64,000 nucleotides of DNA from Mycobacterium sp. IS-1590 (GTDB lineage Bacteria; Actinomycetota; Actinomycetes; Mycobacteriales; Mycobacteriaceae), in contig NZ_LQIW01000001.1 of the NCBI RefSeq assembly GCF_001500025.1, positions 434,001 to 498,000 of the forward strand, in the 5' to 3' direction. The notes under the pieces are model-generated. The model had not been told where the DNA came from and did no database searches. It was given only the letters and a program-made list of their open reading frames with translations. The position numbers and the translations under genes were made by a program. Each line of letters opens with the position of its first letter. Within the stretch, counting starts at the first letter, position 1. Below, one piece after another: positions 42,115 to 51,450 of this stretch.

Positions 42115-43518
42115 TCAGAACATGTCGTAGAGCGAGATCGCCCCGACCGCGAAGATCGCAATCGCGGAGATGACCAGGTAGACCGTGAACATCCGGCCGT
42201 CCTTGATCCGCGGATCGGTCTCTTTGAACGACAGGTACAAGCTCGCGATCGACACCGCCACCAGATACAGGGCGTTGAGGATGCCGCCGAGGATCACCAG
42301 CGCCAGCGGCGAGGCGGCCACCACCCCGAGCACACCCCACAGGATCGGCTGGACCACCATCAGGCCGCGCAGCCACCGGTCGCGGGACGTCGAGTCCTTC
42401 CAGTCGAAGACGCCGAACACCGCGATCGCGTTGGCGACCTGCCTGCTGAGGCTGGGGACGTTGGCCAGGATCGTCTTGTACAGCGCCAGCGCGGCGAACG
42501 CCAGGAACACGACGCCGACCCAGTCGCCCACGGTGTCGGTGAAGATCCGTGAGATCGTCGTCAGCACTTCGTTTCCGGCGGGCACCAACCCCTGCGGATT
42601 CAGCACCGCCGCGCCGAGGATGTAGAACGACGCCGTCGAGGTGGTGTAGATGACCCAGGCGACCCAGACGTCCTTCTTCATCACCGAGATCCAGCCCCGC
42701 GCCCGCCGCACCCAGGCCTCGGATCCGTCGTTGGGTCCGGTCCAGGCGGCGTAGCCCTTCTCCACACACCAGAACGAGTACGACGTGATCTCGCCGGCTC
42801 CGACGCCGGTGAGGCCGAACATCGCCAGCGCGACTCCCATGGTCCCTGCGGCGAGCTGGAACTGCATGCCACCGGCGAGGTCCGAGATGCTCCACGCGAA
42901 CGGGGTGACCTGGATGCCGAACACCAGGACGACCACCGCCGCGGTGACGATCACGACCAGGACCGTCGACACCTTCTCGACGATTCCGTAGCGGTTCGCG
43001 ATGTGGATGGCGATGGCGACCACCACCATCACCAGCACCCAGAATCCGACCGATGCGGTGCTCGGCGAGTCACCCCCGATCGGCACCAGCAGCGACAGTG
43101 CGAGGCCCGCGGCGCTCAACACACCGGCCTGACTGGTCAGGAACTGCAGGAACATCAGCACAGCGAGGTAGGAGACCCAGCCGCGCTTGAGGAACCGCGG
43201 CGGCACTCGGTTGTAGCCCTCGATAGCCGACTGCCCGGTGGAGATCGACCAGCGGGCCACTTCGATCTGGACGGCCACCTTGACGAACGTCGAGACGAAG
43301 ACCAGCCACAGCAGCAGAAAGCCCACTTCGGCGCCGAGAGTCGTGGCGGTGATCAGCTCACCGGAGCCGACGACGGCGGCGCTGGTGATCATGCCGGGCC
43401 CGAGGAAGCGAACGCTCGGTCCCCAACCCTTCGGCGGCTCTTTGATTTTCGCGGGGTCCAAGGCGTAAGGGTCGCCGATCGCGGCGGGCGCGCCGATCGG
43501 CTCGGAGGCTGTCGCCAA
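42115..43518 (-). CDS. Nramp-superfamily transporter with atypical metal-site motif
   Basis: 467 residues from a TTG at 43518, chosen because GAGGAG lies seven bases before it. Longer frames upstream run through the antiporter leader and antisense to mrpA and lack a site. About eleven transmembrane helices match the Nramp superfamily. The first helix reads GPGMITSAAVVGSGE (from 40), where canonical Nramp has DPGN, and the sixth helix has LTGVGAGEITS in place of the MPH motif. The metal preference therefore differs from Mn/Fe Nramps, as in related magnesium transporters. It sits 9 bp upstream of larC, so it may supply Ni2+; this is inference. Confidence 0.82.
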   Translation of the reverse strand: MATASEPIGAPAAIGDPYALDPAKIKEPPKGWGPSVRFLGPGMITSAAVVGSGELITATTLGAEVGFLLLWLVFVSTFVKVAVQIEVARWSISTGQSAIEGYNRVPPRFLKRGWVSYLAVLMFLQFLTSQAGVLSAAGLALSLLVPIGGDSPSTASVGFWVLVMVVVAIAIHIANRYGIVEKVSTVLVVIVTAAVVVLVFGIQVTPFAWSISDLAGGMQFQLAAGTMGVALAMFGLTGVGAGEITSYSFWCVEKGYAAWTGPNDGSEAWVRRARGWISVMKKDVWVAWVIYTTSTASFYILGAAVLNPQGLVPAGNEVLTTISRIFTDTVGDWVGVVFLAFAALALYKTILANVPSLSRQVANAIAVFGVFDWKDSTSRDRWLRGLMVVQPILWGVLGVVAASPLALVILGGILNALYLVAVSIASLYLSFKETDPRIKDGRMFTVYLVISAIAIFAVGAISLYDMF

Positions 43519-43675
43519 GGCCAACTCCTCGTCACGCGATCGTGAGATCGCTGGGGCGGTGATTGCCGGTACCTGGACACTAGTTCGTCGCACTGCCGTC
43601 GCGGTGGGGTTTGCCCGCGTAGATTCCGGCGGCGCGGGTAATGATGATGAGGCGATGTAAGCGGTACCGCCCGGA

Positions 43676-43698
43676 GTCCGTCCGTCCGTCCGTCCGTC
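43676..43698. repeat. GTCC tetranucleotide repeat (5 units) in the mrp leader
   Basis: GTCCGTCCGTCCGTCCGTCC followed by GTC, five perfect tetranucleotides immediately before the ribosome site GAGGAG (43702-43707) of mrpA. Copy number could vary by slippage. Because it lies outside the coding frame, change would alter the leader length and structure rather than the protein. Confidence 0.9.
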
Positions 43699-43713
43699 GA
43701 CGAGGAGCACCTC

Positions 43714-46020
43714 GTGGCCAAAACCTCCAGCAGCGGGGGGCTCGGTGTCGCGTCGAACCGTCCGCGGATGCCGCCGGACTGGCAGGGGTGGGCTTCGGCC
43801 GCGATCGCGCTCGCCGGGTTCGTGCTGTGTCTGTTGATGTGGCTGCGCGGCGGCGGCGAGTTCACGGTGCCCTGGGTGCCGACCCTGGATCTGCACCTGA
43901 GCTTCTCGTTCGACGGCCTGGCCGCCCTGTACTCGATGCTGGCCTGTGGCATCGGCGCCCTTGTGTTCTGGTACGGAACCGGGTACCTGTCGCTGCACCT
44001 GGCGCACGAAGGTCGCCCGGCGCGGGAGCGGTGGCGGTTCTGGCCGTGGATGGTGCTGTTCGCGCTGGCGATGGTCGGGTTGGCCACCGCGCAGGATCTC
44101 GTGCTGCTGTTCGTCTTCTTCGACATCACCGCGATCTGCTCGTACTTTTTGATCGGTTTCGACCGCGGCGAACAGAAGGCGCGTCGAGCGGCGCTGATGG
44201 CGCTGGTGATCACGGTCGCCAGCGCGGTGGCGATGCTCATCGCCGCGGTGCTGTTGTACGCGAGCCACGGAACGTTCTCGATCCCGGAGTTGCTCGAGCG
44301 AGTCGAGCCCGGGACGACGACCACCGTCGCCGCGGTGCTGCTCGCGGTGGCGGCGTTGGCCAAGAGCGCTCAAGTGCCCCTGCACTTCTGGCTGCCCAAG
44401 GCGATGGCGGCGCCGACGCCGGTCTCGGCCTATCTGCATTCGGCGGCGATGGTGGCGGCGGGCGTGCTCGTGCTCGGACGGGTGCATCCGCTGCTGGCGC
44501 GCAGCGACGCCGTGCTCACCGGCCTGCTCGTCGTCGGCGTGGCATCCATCGTCGTCGGAGGGGTGCTCGCGCTGGGCCAGGACGTTCTCAAGCAGGTGCT
44601 GGCCTACTCGACGATCTCCCAGTACGGCTACGTCGTGATGCTCTACGGCATCGGCGGCGGGGCCGCGGCGGGCGCGGCCGCGTTCTATGTGCTGGCGCAC
44701 GGTGTGGCCAAGAGCGCCCTGTTCATGACCGCGGGCGCGGTGACGATGGCAACGGGGGAGGATCGGCTGTCCCGGCTCGGCGGGCTGGGCCGGCGTCGAC
44801 CCGTGCTCGCGGCGGCGGCGGGTGTCGCGGCCGCGAGCCTGGCGGGGCTGCCCCTTACGGCCGGGTTCTTCAAAGACGAACTGTTCTTCGATGCGGCCGG
44901 TGCCGCCGGAGCGCTGCCGACGACGCTCGCCATCCTTGCCGCGGTGCTGACCCTGACCTACATCGGCCGCTTCTGGATGAAGCTGTTCCTGGGTCCGACG
45001 CGGGCGCAGCCTCGGGCGGTGTCTGGCGTCCTCACCGCGCCCGTCGTCGTCCTTGCGGTCATCAGCGTGGCGGCAGGACTGGTGCCGCAGCTGTTCAGCG
45101 GCCTGGCCGCGGACGCCGGCTCGGTCACCAACGCCGCCCCGGTGCAGCTGTCACCCGCCTACCATCTCGACGCGCGTCCGGCGAACCTGATGGCGCTGAG
45201 CGTATGGGCGCTGGCGGCGGTGCTGATCGCCACGCCTCGGCTGCGCGACAGCGTTTCTCGGGTACTGGCCCGCGCCGGCGAGCGCGCGGGGTCGCTGCGC
45301 ATCTACACCAGAAGCCTTCGCGTGTTGGGGCGTATCTCGGCTGCCATTCACGATCGGGAGGTGCGCGACCTGCGCAGCAGCATCGCGGCCGTGCTCGTGC
45401 CCGCAGGTGCGCTGACCGCGTTCGCGTTCGCGGTGACGCCGACGGCCGGCCAGTACGCGGTGGGGGCGGTGCACGGAAGCGACTGGTTGATCCTTCCGCT
45501 GCTGGGGCTGGTCGCCATCGCCACACTGGCGACCGCCCGGATCGGCACGCGGGTCGGGATGGTGTTGGCGTTGTCGGTGGTCGGCTTCGCGCTGGCCGCC
45601 GTCTACGCCCTGGTCGCCGCACCCGACATCGCGCTCGTGGCGGTCCTGGTCGAGACGATGATCACCCTGGTCTTCATCGCCGCGTTCAATCGGTTACCCA
45701 AGCGGGCCCCCTCCAGCGGGCCCGTCGAGCCGGCGCCCCCGAACCGTACAGAGCGGATTCGTCAGTGGCGCAACGTGATTGCCGGGGGGGTCGCCGGAAT
45801 CGCCGCGTTCGTCAGCATCTGGGGATTCCTCTCGGCGCCGACGCAGATGGCCGGAGTGGCCGAGGAGTACATCCGGCGCACCCCGATCGCGCACGGGGAG
45901 GACGTCGTCACCGTGATCATCACCGATTTCCGCGGCCTGGACACGCTCGGCGAGATCACCGTGCTGCTGGTCGCGGTCGTCGGGGTGGCGACCCTGCTGC
46001 GGCGAGGTCGACTGTGGTGA
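43714..46020 (+). CDS. mrpA: Mrp antiporter subunit A
   Basis: 768 residues from GTG 43714, with GAGGAG seven bases upstream. The Nuo-L-like core of about 14-16 helices carries the Mrp_A signature LAKSAQVPLHFWLPKAMAAPTPVSAYLHSA and LPLTAGFFKDE. The C-terminal part (about 600-768) shows the MrpA-specific extension with LVETMITLVFIAAFN. With MrpD it forms the proton/cation path of the Mrp Na+(Li+,K+)/H+ antiporter at the membrane. First gene of a seven-gene operon, overlapping mrpB by 4 bp. A long open frame in another phase runs across it but has no membrane character. Confidence 0.95.
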   Translation: MAKTSSSGGLGVASNRPRMPPDWQGWASAAIALAGFVLCLLMWLRGGGEFTVPWVPTLDLHLSFSFDGLAALYSMLACGIGALVFWYGTGYLSLHLAHEGRPARERWRFWPWMVLFALAMVGLATAQDLVLLFVFFDITAICSYFLIGFDRGEQKARRAALMALVITVASAVAMLIAAVLLYASHGTFSIPELLERVEPGTTTTVAAVLLAVAALAKSAQVPLHFWLPKAMAAPTPVSAYLHSAAMVAAGVLVLGRVHPLLARSDAVLTGLLVVGVASIVVGGVLALGQDVLKQVLAYSTISQYGYVVMLYGIGGGAAAGAAAFYVLAHGVAKSALFMTAGAVTMATGEDRLSRLGGLGRRRPVLAAAAGVAAASLAGLPLTAGFFKDELFFDAAGAAGALPTTLAILAAVLTLTYIGRFWMKLFLGPTRAQPRAVSGVLTAPVVVLAVISVAAGLVPQLFSGLAADAGSVTNAAPVQLSPAYHLDARPANLMALSVWALAAVLIATPRLRDSVSRVLARAGERAGSLRIYTRSLRVLGRISAAIHDREVRDLRSSIAAVLVPAGALTAFAFAVTPTAGQYAVGAVHGSDWLILPLLGLVAIATLATARIGTRVGMVLALSVVGFALAAVYALVAAPDIALVAVLVETMITLVFIAAFNRLPKRAPSSGPVEPAPPNRTERIRQWRNVIAGGVAGIAAFVSIWGFLSAPTQMAGVAEEYIRRTPIAHGEDVVTVIITDFRGLDTLGEITVLLVAVVGVATLLRRGRLW

Positions 46021-46484
46021 GGCGGACGAGCGTGGTGTTGCGCGTGGTGGCACGGCTTCTGCTCGGGCCCAGCCTCATGGTGGCCGCCGCGCTGATCGTC
46101 AAGGGTTACACCGACGTCGGCGACGGCTTCGCCGCCGGTATGGTGGTCGCGCTCGCAATCGCATTGTGCTACGTGGCTTTCGGGGCCGCCGACGCCGAGC
46201 GCTTGTTGCCCCCGCTCCGATACTCGCCGCACTGCGCCATCGGCGGGCTGCTGATGTCGCTGACCGTCGGTTTCTTCCCAGTGCTGTTCAACGCGCCGTT
46301 GTTCAGCCATGAGCCCGGCCCCGGTGAACCCGTCACCACCTTCGGATCGTTGGAGTTGTTCACGCCGCTGATCTTCGACCTCGGCATTTTCCTTCTCGTC
46401 GTCGGCGTGATGACGGTGCTGCTGCACCAGATGGCCGAACCCGATGCCCACGCCGCCGACGACGGAGAGGGGGCTGAGTCGTGA
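46017..46484 (+). CDS. mrpB: Mrp antiporter subunit B
   Basis: 155 residues from GTG 46017, overlapping the mrpA stop. Four hydrophobic segments with the family stretch LIVKGYTDVGDGFAAGMVVALA and TPLIFDLGIFLLVVGV. MrpB completes the complex with A, C and G; its mechanistic role is structural. It overlaps mrpC by 4 bp. Short mycobacterial form; usual MnhB length 140-150. Confidence 0.93.
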   Translation: MRRTSVVLRVVARLLLGPSLMVAAALIVKGYTDVGDGFAAGMVVALAIALCYVAFGAADAERLLPPLRYSPHCAIGGLLMSLTVGFFPVLFNAPLFSHEPGPGEPVTTFGSLELFTPLIFDLGIFLLVVGVMTVLLHQMAEPDAHAADDGEGAES

Positions 46485-46867
46485 CCCTGGCGTTCGCCGT
46501 TGCCGCGGCCATACTTTTCGGTTGCGGCGCATACCTTCTGCTGCAGCGCGACCTGATCCGCATCGTCGTCGGTGTCGCGCTGATCTCGCAGTCCGCCGTG
46601 GTGACGCTGATCGGCGCCGGGCTGTCACGCGGGCAGGCCCCGATCGATCCGCAGGCCGGCGCCCCGGTCAGCGATCCGGTGCCCCAAGCTCTGGTACTCA
46701 CCGCGCTGGTCATCGGGCTGGCGACGCTCGCGTTGCTGCTCGCCCTGGTGCACCGCGCGGTCATCGCTTCGCGCACAGCCCATCACGACGAACTCGCCGC
46801 CCAGGAGATCGCGCACGAAGAGGTGCTCGAGCGCGATCGCCGACGCGACAGCAGTGAGATGACGTGA
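46481..46867 (+). CDS. mrpC: Mrp antiporter subunit C (NuoK-like)
   Basis: 128 residues with three transmembrane helices. AYLLLQRDLIRIVVGVALISQSAVVTLI is NuoK-like, and DPVPQALVLTALVIGLATLALLLAL is typical of MnhC. The C-terminal tail (about 95-128) is strongly charged (RTAHHDELAAQEIAHEEVLERDRR) and cytosolic. It starts at GTG 46481, overlapping the mrpB stop, and precedes mrpD by 7 bp. Confidence 0.93.
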   Translation: MTLAFAVAAAILFGCGAYLLLQRDLIRIVVGVALISQSAVVTLIGAGLSRGQAPIDPQAGAPVSDPVPQALVLTALVIGLATLALLLALVHRAVIASRTAHHDELAAQEIAHEEVLERDRRRDSSEMT

Positions 46868-46874
46868 TGCGCTG

Positions 46875-48272
46875 ATGTCGGTCTCGCTGTCGCTGTCGCT
46901 GGCCCTGCTCATCCCGTGGGTGACGGGTGCGGTGCTCGTCGGGCTGGACGGCCGGCGCCGCTGGGTCGCCTGGTCGGCGGTGGGCGCGCTGGCGGCGACG
47001 TTGACGGTGCTCGCGGTCCTCACCGTGCAGGTGGTGACCGACGGTGGGCGGCAGTCGACGACCGGCGGCTGGCCGGCCGGGGTGGGCATCGTGCTGAACG
47101 CCGACGCGCTGGGGGCCACGTTCGCGCTGGTCTCGGTGGTCGTGTTGCTCGTCGCGGCCTGCAACGAAGCCATCGTCGGCGTGCAGAACCGCACCTTCCC
47201 CGGCTTGGTGGTGCTGCTGGCGGCGGGCCTGACGGGGTTGTTCTTCACCGGCGACGTGTTCAATTTCTATGTCTTCTTCGAGATCTCGATGATGGCGTCC
47301 TACGCGCTGGCCACCTACGGCGGCGGCGCCCGCCAGCTGCGCGCGGCGCTGATCTTCGCTTCGGTGAACCTGCTGGGGTCGTTCCTGTTCTTGATCGCGG
47401 TCGCGGGTACCTACCGCATCACCGGCGCGTTGGCGATGGCCGATGTCGCCGAGCGCATCCACGGCGTCGGCGCCAACGCGACATTGCTCGTCGCGGTCGG
47501 CTACTTCGTGGCGTTCAGTGTCAAACTCGGGCTCTTTCCGTTTCATTTCTGGCTGCCGACGGTCTACGCGGGAACCAGGCCCGCCGTGGCGGCCATTCTC
47601 AGCGGTGCGGTCGCCAACATCGGCGGCTATGGTCTGCTGCGCTTCGGCGCCGGAATCTTCGGCGAGGAAGTGCGGTTCGCGGCGACCGCACTCGTGGTGC
47701 TCGGTGTCGCGTCGATCCTCTACGGCGGCGTGGTGTCGGTGTCGCGCGGCGACATCGGCGAGACGCTGGCCTACTCGGCGATCGGACAGGTCGGCTACGT
47801 CCTGGTCGCGCTCGGCGTCGGCGGTCCGATCGGGCTCGCGGCGGCCGTCCTCTACAGCGTGGTCAACGCGCTGAACAAGGGCCTGCTGTTTCTGGCCGAC
47901 GGGCTGCGCGGCCCAATGGTGGCCGCCGCGTTCGCGATCGGGGCATTCAGTGTCGCCGGTGTGCCACCGGCGCTCGGTTTCGTCGGCAAGCTCGAGTTGT
48001 TCCGCACCGCGATCGCCGCCGACAGCGCGGCCCTGGTCGTGCTGCTCCTCATCGGAAGCGTGCTGTCCTTGGTCTACATGTTTCCCAGTTACCAACGACG
48101 GTTCTGGCGCACGGATCTCACGCCCGCCGAACCCGTTGCGGTGAGCCCTGTTTCGGCGCGCACGTTGGTGGCCGCCATCGCTCTTCTCGTGATCGCCGCG
48201 GGCCTGTGGGCCGAGCCGCTTCTGATCCTCAGCCAGACCGCCGCCGAAGCCCTCACCGGGAGGTTCACATGA
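46875..48272 (+). CDS. mrpD: Mrp antiporter subunit D
   Basis: 465 residues with about 14 helices, homologous to complex I antiporter subunits: NFYVFFEISMMASYAL, FSVKLGLFPFHFWLPTVYAGTRP (with the conserved Lys), TLAYSAIGQVGYVLVAL and VAGVPPALGFVGKLELF. Together with MrpA it moves ions. ATG 48269 of mrpE overlaps its stop. Confidence 0.94.
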   Translation: MSVSLSLSLALLIPWVTGAVLVGLDGRRRWVAWSAVGALAATLTVLAVLTVQVVTDGGRQSTTGGWPAGVGIVLNADALGATFALVSVVVLLVAACNEAIVGVQNRTFPGLVVLLAAGLTGLFFTGDVFNFYVFFEISMMASYALATYGGGARQLRAALIFASVNLLGSFLFLIAVAGTYRITGALAMADVAERIHGVGANATLLVAVGYFVAFSVKLGLFPFHFWLPTVYAGTRPAVAAILSGAVANIGGYGLLRFGAGIFGEEVRFAATALVVLGVASILYGGVVSVSRGDIGETLAYSAIGQVGYVLVALGVGGPIGLAAAVLYSVVNALNKGLLFLADGLRGPMVAAAFAIGAFSVAGVPPALGFVGKLELFRTAIAADSAALVVLLLIGSVLSLVYMFPSYQRRFWRTDLTPAEPVAVSPVSARTLVAAIALLVIAAGLWAEPLLILSQTAAEALTGRFT

Positions 48273-48769
48273 TCGCCGCGATATCCCGGGTCGTCGCGCT
48301 GACCGCCGTCTACCTGATGGTGCTGAGCAGCGTCGAACCCGCCGACATCCTCATCGGGGCGCTGCTCGCGACCCTGATCGTGCTGGCGGGAACCGTCATG
48401 CGAAAACGGACCCGGCATCCGGACCGGCCGGCCGGCACGACGCCGTGGCGCCGGATGGCCGGAGTACCGGCGCTGATCGGGGTCACGGTGCTCGACATGT
48501 GCCGTGCGAGCTGGACGGTGTCCCGGCACTGTCTGGGCCTGCAGCCGATGTCGCCCGGCCTGGTGACGATGGCGATCCGTCCCGGTTCACCGGCGTCGGC
48601 GACGGCCTGGGCGATCCGTGTCGGGTTGTCTCCGGACACCGTCGTCGTCGATGTCGACGACGAAGAGGGCACGCTGGTGTTGCACGTCCTGGACGCGCGC
48701 GACCCCGACGCCATCCGTCGCGAGCAGATGCGTTCCTACGAGCACGCGCAGCGCCGCGTTTTTCCGTGA
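48269..48769 (+). CDS. mrpE: Mrp antiporter subunit E
   Basis: 166 residues. Two N-terminal transmembrane helices, then a soluble domain with SPDTVVVDVDDEEGTLVLHVLDARDPDA, the conserved MnhE motif. Overlaps mrpD and mrpF (ATGA and GTGA). MrpE supports assembly and activity of the antiporter complex. Confidence 0.92.
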   Translation: MIAAISRVVALTAVYLMVLSSVEPADILIGALLATLIVLAGTVMRKRTRHPDRPAGTTPWRRMAGVPALIGVTVLDMCRASWTVSRHCLGLQPMSPGLVTMAIRPGSPASATAWAIRVGLSPDTVVVDVDDEEGTLVLHVLDARDPDAIRREQMRSYEHAQRRVFP

Positions 48770-49044
48770 CCGCCATGCCCACCGCGCTGCTCATCGTCGC
48801 CCTGGTCTGGACCACCGTGCTCACCGTGGCCGGAGGACTGTTACTGCTACGAGCGCGCGATGTGCTCCAGCGCGTCATCGCACTGGACCTGCTGGCCGTG
48901 CTCCTGGTCGCGCTGCTGGCGCTCGTCAGCTATCTGCGCGACGTGCCCTACTACTTGAACGCGGCGGTCGCGCTCGCGCTTCTCGCGTTCGTCGCGACCG
49001 TCGCCACCGCGCGCTACCTCGGATCCGGAGGGCCGTTCGAGTGA
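48766..49044 (+). CDS. mrpF: Mrp antiporter subunit F
   Basis: 92 residues from GTG 48766; a second ATG three codons later is also possible. Three transmembrane helices with RARDVLQRVIALDLLAVLLVALLAL are the MnhF pattern. Overlaps mrpE and mrpG by 4 bp each. Confidence 0.9.
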   Translation: MTAMPTALLIVALVWTTVLTVAGGLLLLRARDVLQRVIALDLLAVLLVALLALVSYLRDVPYYLNAAVALALLAFVATVATARYLGSGGPFE

Positions 49045-49373
49045 TCTCCCTGGTGCTCGACACCCTCGGCGCGGTGCTGCTGGTCGCGGGACTGGTGCTG
49101 TTGACGATCAGTGTCTACGGATTGCTGCGGATACCGGACACGTTGAGCCAGTTGCACGCCCAGGGCCTGGCCACCGGTCCCGGAGTGATCGCGGTGCTGG
49201 CGTCCTCGATCGCCACCGAGAACGCCGCGATCATCGCCTTCGCGTTTCTGACCATCGCCTTCATGGTGGCGTCCTCGCCGGCCTCCGGTCACGCCATCGC
49301 CAACTCCGCCGGCCGTCGCAGCCAACGCGCGCACGAGCCACGCGAGGAACCGGACGGTGAGCGCGACGTCTGA
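49041..49373 (+). CDS. mrpG: Mrp antiporter subunit G
   Basis: 110 residues from GTG 49041, overlapping the mrpF stop. Three helices with YGLLRIPDTLSQLHAQGLATGPG, the hallmark of MnhG. A hydrophilic 20-residue tail follows. Completes the A-to-G operon, which expels Na+ and helps pH and salt tolerance. Ends 16 bp from the convergent FtsH gene. Confidence 0.92.
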   Translation: MISLVLDTLGAVLLVAGLVLLTISVYGLLRIPDTLSQLHAQGLATGPGVIAVLASSIATENAAIIAFAFLTIAFMVASSPASGHAIANSAGRRSQRAHEPREEPDGERDV

Positions 49374-49389
49374 CGAAACCGCTGACAGG

Positions 49390-51450
49390 TCACACCGACG
49401 CGGTGGCCGCCCTGGAGATGCCGGCGGCCTCGTACACCTGGGTCTCGTCGAGGGTCTCCTGGGCAAGCAACTCGGCGACGATGCGGTCGAGCCGGCGCCG
49501 ATTGTCGCGCAATAGCCGCCGGGCCTCGACGTAGCACTCGTCGATGAGTCGACGGATCTCCTGGTCGACGGAGCCGAGCATGGAGTCCGAGACACCACCC
49601 ATCCGCGGATCGCCCTCGCGAGGCAGCACCGACACCGGGCCGATCCGCTCGGACATGCCCCACCGTCCGACCATGGCGCGCGCAACGTTGGTAGCCGTCT
49701 CGAGGTCGCTTTCCGAACCCGTGGTCACCACGCCGAAGATCTCCTCTTCTGCGGCCATCCCGCCCAGGGCGCCGATGATGCGCCCACGCAGATAGTCGGC
49801 GGTGTAGCCGTAGCGGTCCTCCTCCGGGGTGGACCACGTCACGCCCAGGGCGTGGCCACGCGGGATGATGGACACCTTGCGCACCGGGTCGGCACCCGGT
49901 TGCAGCATGCCGAGCAACGCGTGTCCGGCCTCGTGATAGGCCGTGCGGCGACGTTCCTCCTCGGAAACCACCACGTTGCGGGCGGTCCCGAGCTGCACCT
50001 TCTCCAGGGCGTCGGACAGATAGCGGGCCGTCACGTGGGTCAGCCCGTCGCGGGCGGCGGCCAACGCCGCCTCGTTGACCAGGTTGGCCAGGTCCGCGCC
50101 GGTCATGCCGGGTGTCGCGGCGGCGACCGTGTCGAGGTCGACGTCGTCGGCCAGCGGTACCGAGCGCGTGTGCACGCGCAGGATGGCGATGCGACCCTTG
50201 CGGTCGGGCGGGTTGACGGTGACTGTGCGGTCGAACCGTCCCGGCCGCAGCAGCGCCGGATCCAGGACATCGGGGCGGTTCGTCGCGGCGAGCACCACCA
50301 CTCCCTCCGATCCGCTGAAACCGTCCATCTCGGTGAGGATCTGGTTGAGCGTCTGCTCGCGCTCGTCGTGCCCGCCGACGCTGGCACCGCCGCCGCGCGA
50401 GCGGCCGATGGTGTCGATCTCGTCGATGAAGATGATCGACGGAGCGACTTTGCGGGCTTCCTCGAAGAGTTCGCGCACCCGGGAGGCGCCGACGCCGACG
50501 ATCATCTCGATGAACTCGGCTCCGCTCGCCGAGAAGAACGGCACGTTGGCTTCGCCCGCCGTCGCCCGTGCGAGCAGCGTCTTGCCGGTGCCGGGTGGGC
50601 CGGTCAGCAGCACACCTTTGGGCACCTTCGCACCGAGCTTGCGGTACTTCTCCGGATGACGCAGATAGTCGACGATCTCGTTGATCTCGGCCTTGACCTC
50701 GTCGATGCCGGCGACATCATCGAAGGTGACCCGGACCGTCTCCGGGTCGACGGGCTCGCGCTTGCGCGAGTTCATGCCGAAGAGTCCGCCGCCACCACCC
50801 TGCATCGACTGGGCGCGCTTGAACAGCCAGAACCAGAACCCGAACAGCAGCAGGATCGGGGCGAAGGACAGCAGCAGGTTCCAGAAGATACCGCGGTCGG
50901 TGCTCAGCGGTTCCGCCGAAACCGTGGCGCCACCCTCCTCGAGCTGGGTGAGCAGGTCATCCTGGGCGAAGGTGGGCCGTTCGGTGGTGAAACGGTCGTA
51001 GGTTTTCGACGCATCATCTTGAGCTGGAACGGGTTTCGCTTCGCGCAACGTGCCTTGGATGGACTCGCCCTGGGAGAACACCTCGGCGACGTTGCGCTGC
51101 TCCACCTGTGCGGTGAACTCGGTGTACGGCACCTTGGCCGGATCGCCCAGCGTGTCCTGGAAGGACAGCAGCCCGAACACCGCCAGATAGCCGAGACCGA
51201 GGTACATCAGCACGACCCACCAGCGCGGCCGTCGACGTTGACCGTCGGCGTCCGCGTTCTGGTTGGGTAGCCCTTCGGTGCGCCACGGTTTGGGGTCGTC
51301 GTTGTTCGGCGGCTTCGACGCCGCGGACGATTCGCGTCTGCGCGTTCCGTTCGTGCGCCCGGACTCGGTCACAGTATCCAAGCTAGCCGGGTCGTCGGCT
51401 TTCGATAAGGGACCGCGGTTTCCTCGCGGATTCTGCGGTGGCGGCGTCAT
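49390..51450 (-). CDS. FtsH-family membrane AAA+ zinc protease (second copy type)
   Basis: 686 residues from ATG 51450, which overlaps the upstream TRIC gene stop (ATGA); ATG 51459 is also in frame. A disordered, charged N-terminus (about 1-75) precedes two transmembrane helices (about 77-95 and 188-211) around a periplasmic loop. Walker A GPPGTGKT (284-291), Walker B FIDEID (341-346), the second region of homology and zinc motif HEAGH (506-510) are intact, so it should be an active protease of membrane proteins. The housekeeping mycobacterial FtsH, as I recall it, lacks the long N-terminus and sits elsewhere, so this looks like an extra paralogue. Confidence 0.9.
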   Translation of the reverse strand: MTPPPQNPRGNRGPLSKADDPASLDTVTESGRTNGTRRRESSAASKPPNNDDPKPWRTEGLPNQNADADGQRRRPRWWVVLMYLGLGYLAVFGLLSFQDTLGDPAKVPYTEFTAQVEQRNVAEVFSQGESIQGTLREAKPVPAQDDASKTYDRFTTERPTFAQDDLLTQLEEGGATVSAEPLSTDRGIFWNLLLSFAPILLLFGFWFWLFKRAQSMQGGGGGLFGMNSRKREPVDPETVRVTFDDVAGIDEVKAEINEIVDYLRHPEKYRKLGAKVPKGVLLTGPPGTGKTLLARATAGEANVPFFSASGAEFIEMIVGVGASRVRELFEEARKVAPSIIFIDEIDTIGRSRGGGASVGGHDEREQTLNQILTEMDGFSGSEGVVVLAATNRPDVLDPALLRPGRFDRTVTVNPPDRKGRIAILRVHTRSVPLADDVDLDTVAAATPGMTGADLANLVNEAALAAARDGLTHVTARYLSDALEKVQLGTARNVVVSEEERRRTAYHEAGHALLGMLQPGADPVRKVSIIPRGHALGVTWSTPEEDRYGYTADYLRGRIIGALGGMAAEEEIFGVVTTGSESDLETATNVARAMVGRWGMSERIGPVSVLPREGDPRMGGVSDSMLGSVDQEIRRLIDECYVEARRLLRDNRRRLDRIVAELLAQETLDETQVYEAAGISRAATASV

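Noticed and set aside
43519..44700. N-terminal 394-codon extension of the Nramp-like frame
   Set aside because: It runs through the antiporter leader and antisense to mrpA, is polar and Arg/Gln-rich, and the only ribosome site lies at the TTG 43518.
43641..46484. A 947-codon open frame across mrpA and mrpB
   Set aside because: Only its last part is real (mrpB). The rest is Arg/Gly/Ala-rich, has no membrane helices, and lies over mrpA, which has full Mrp motifs and a ribosome site.
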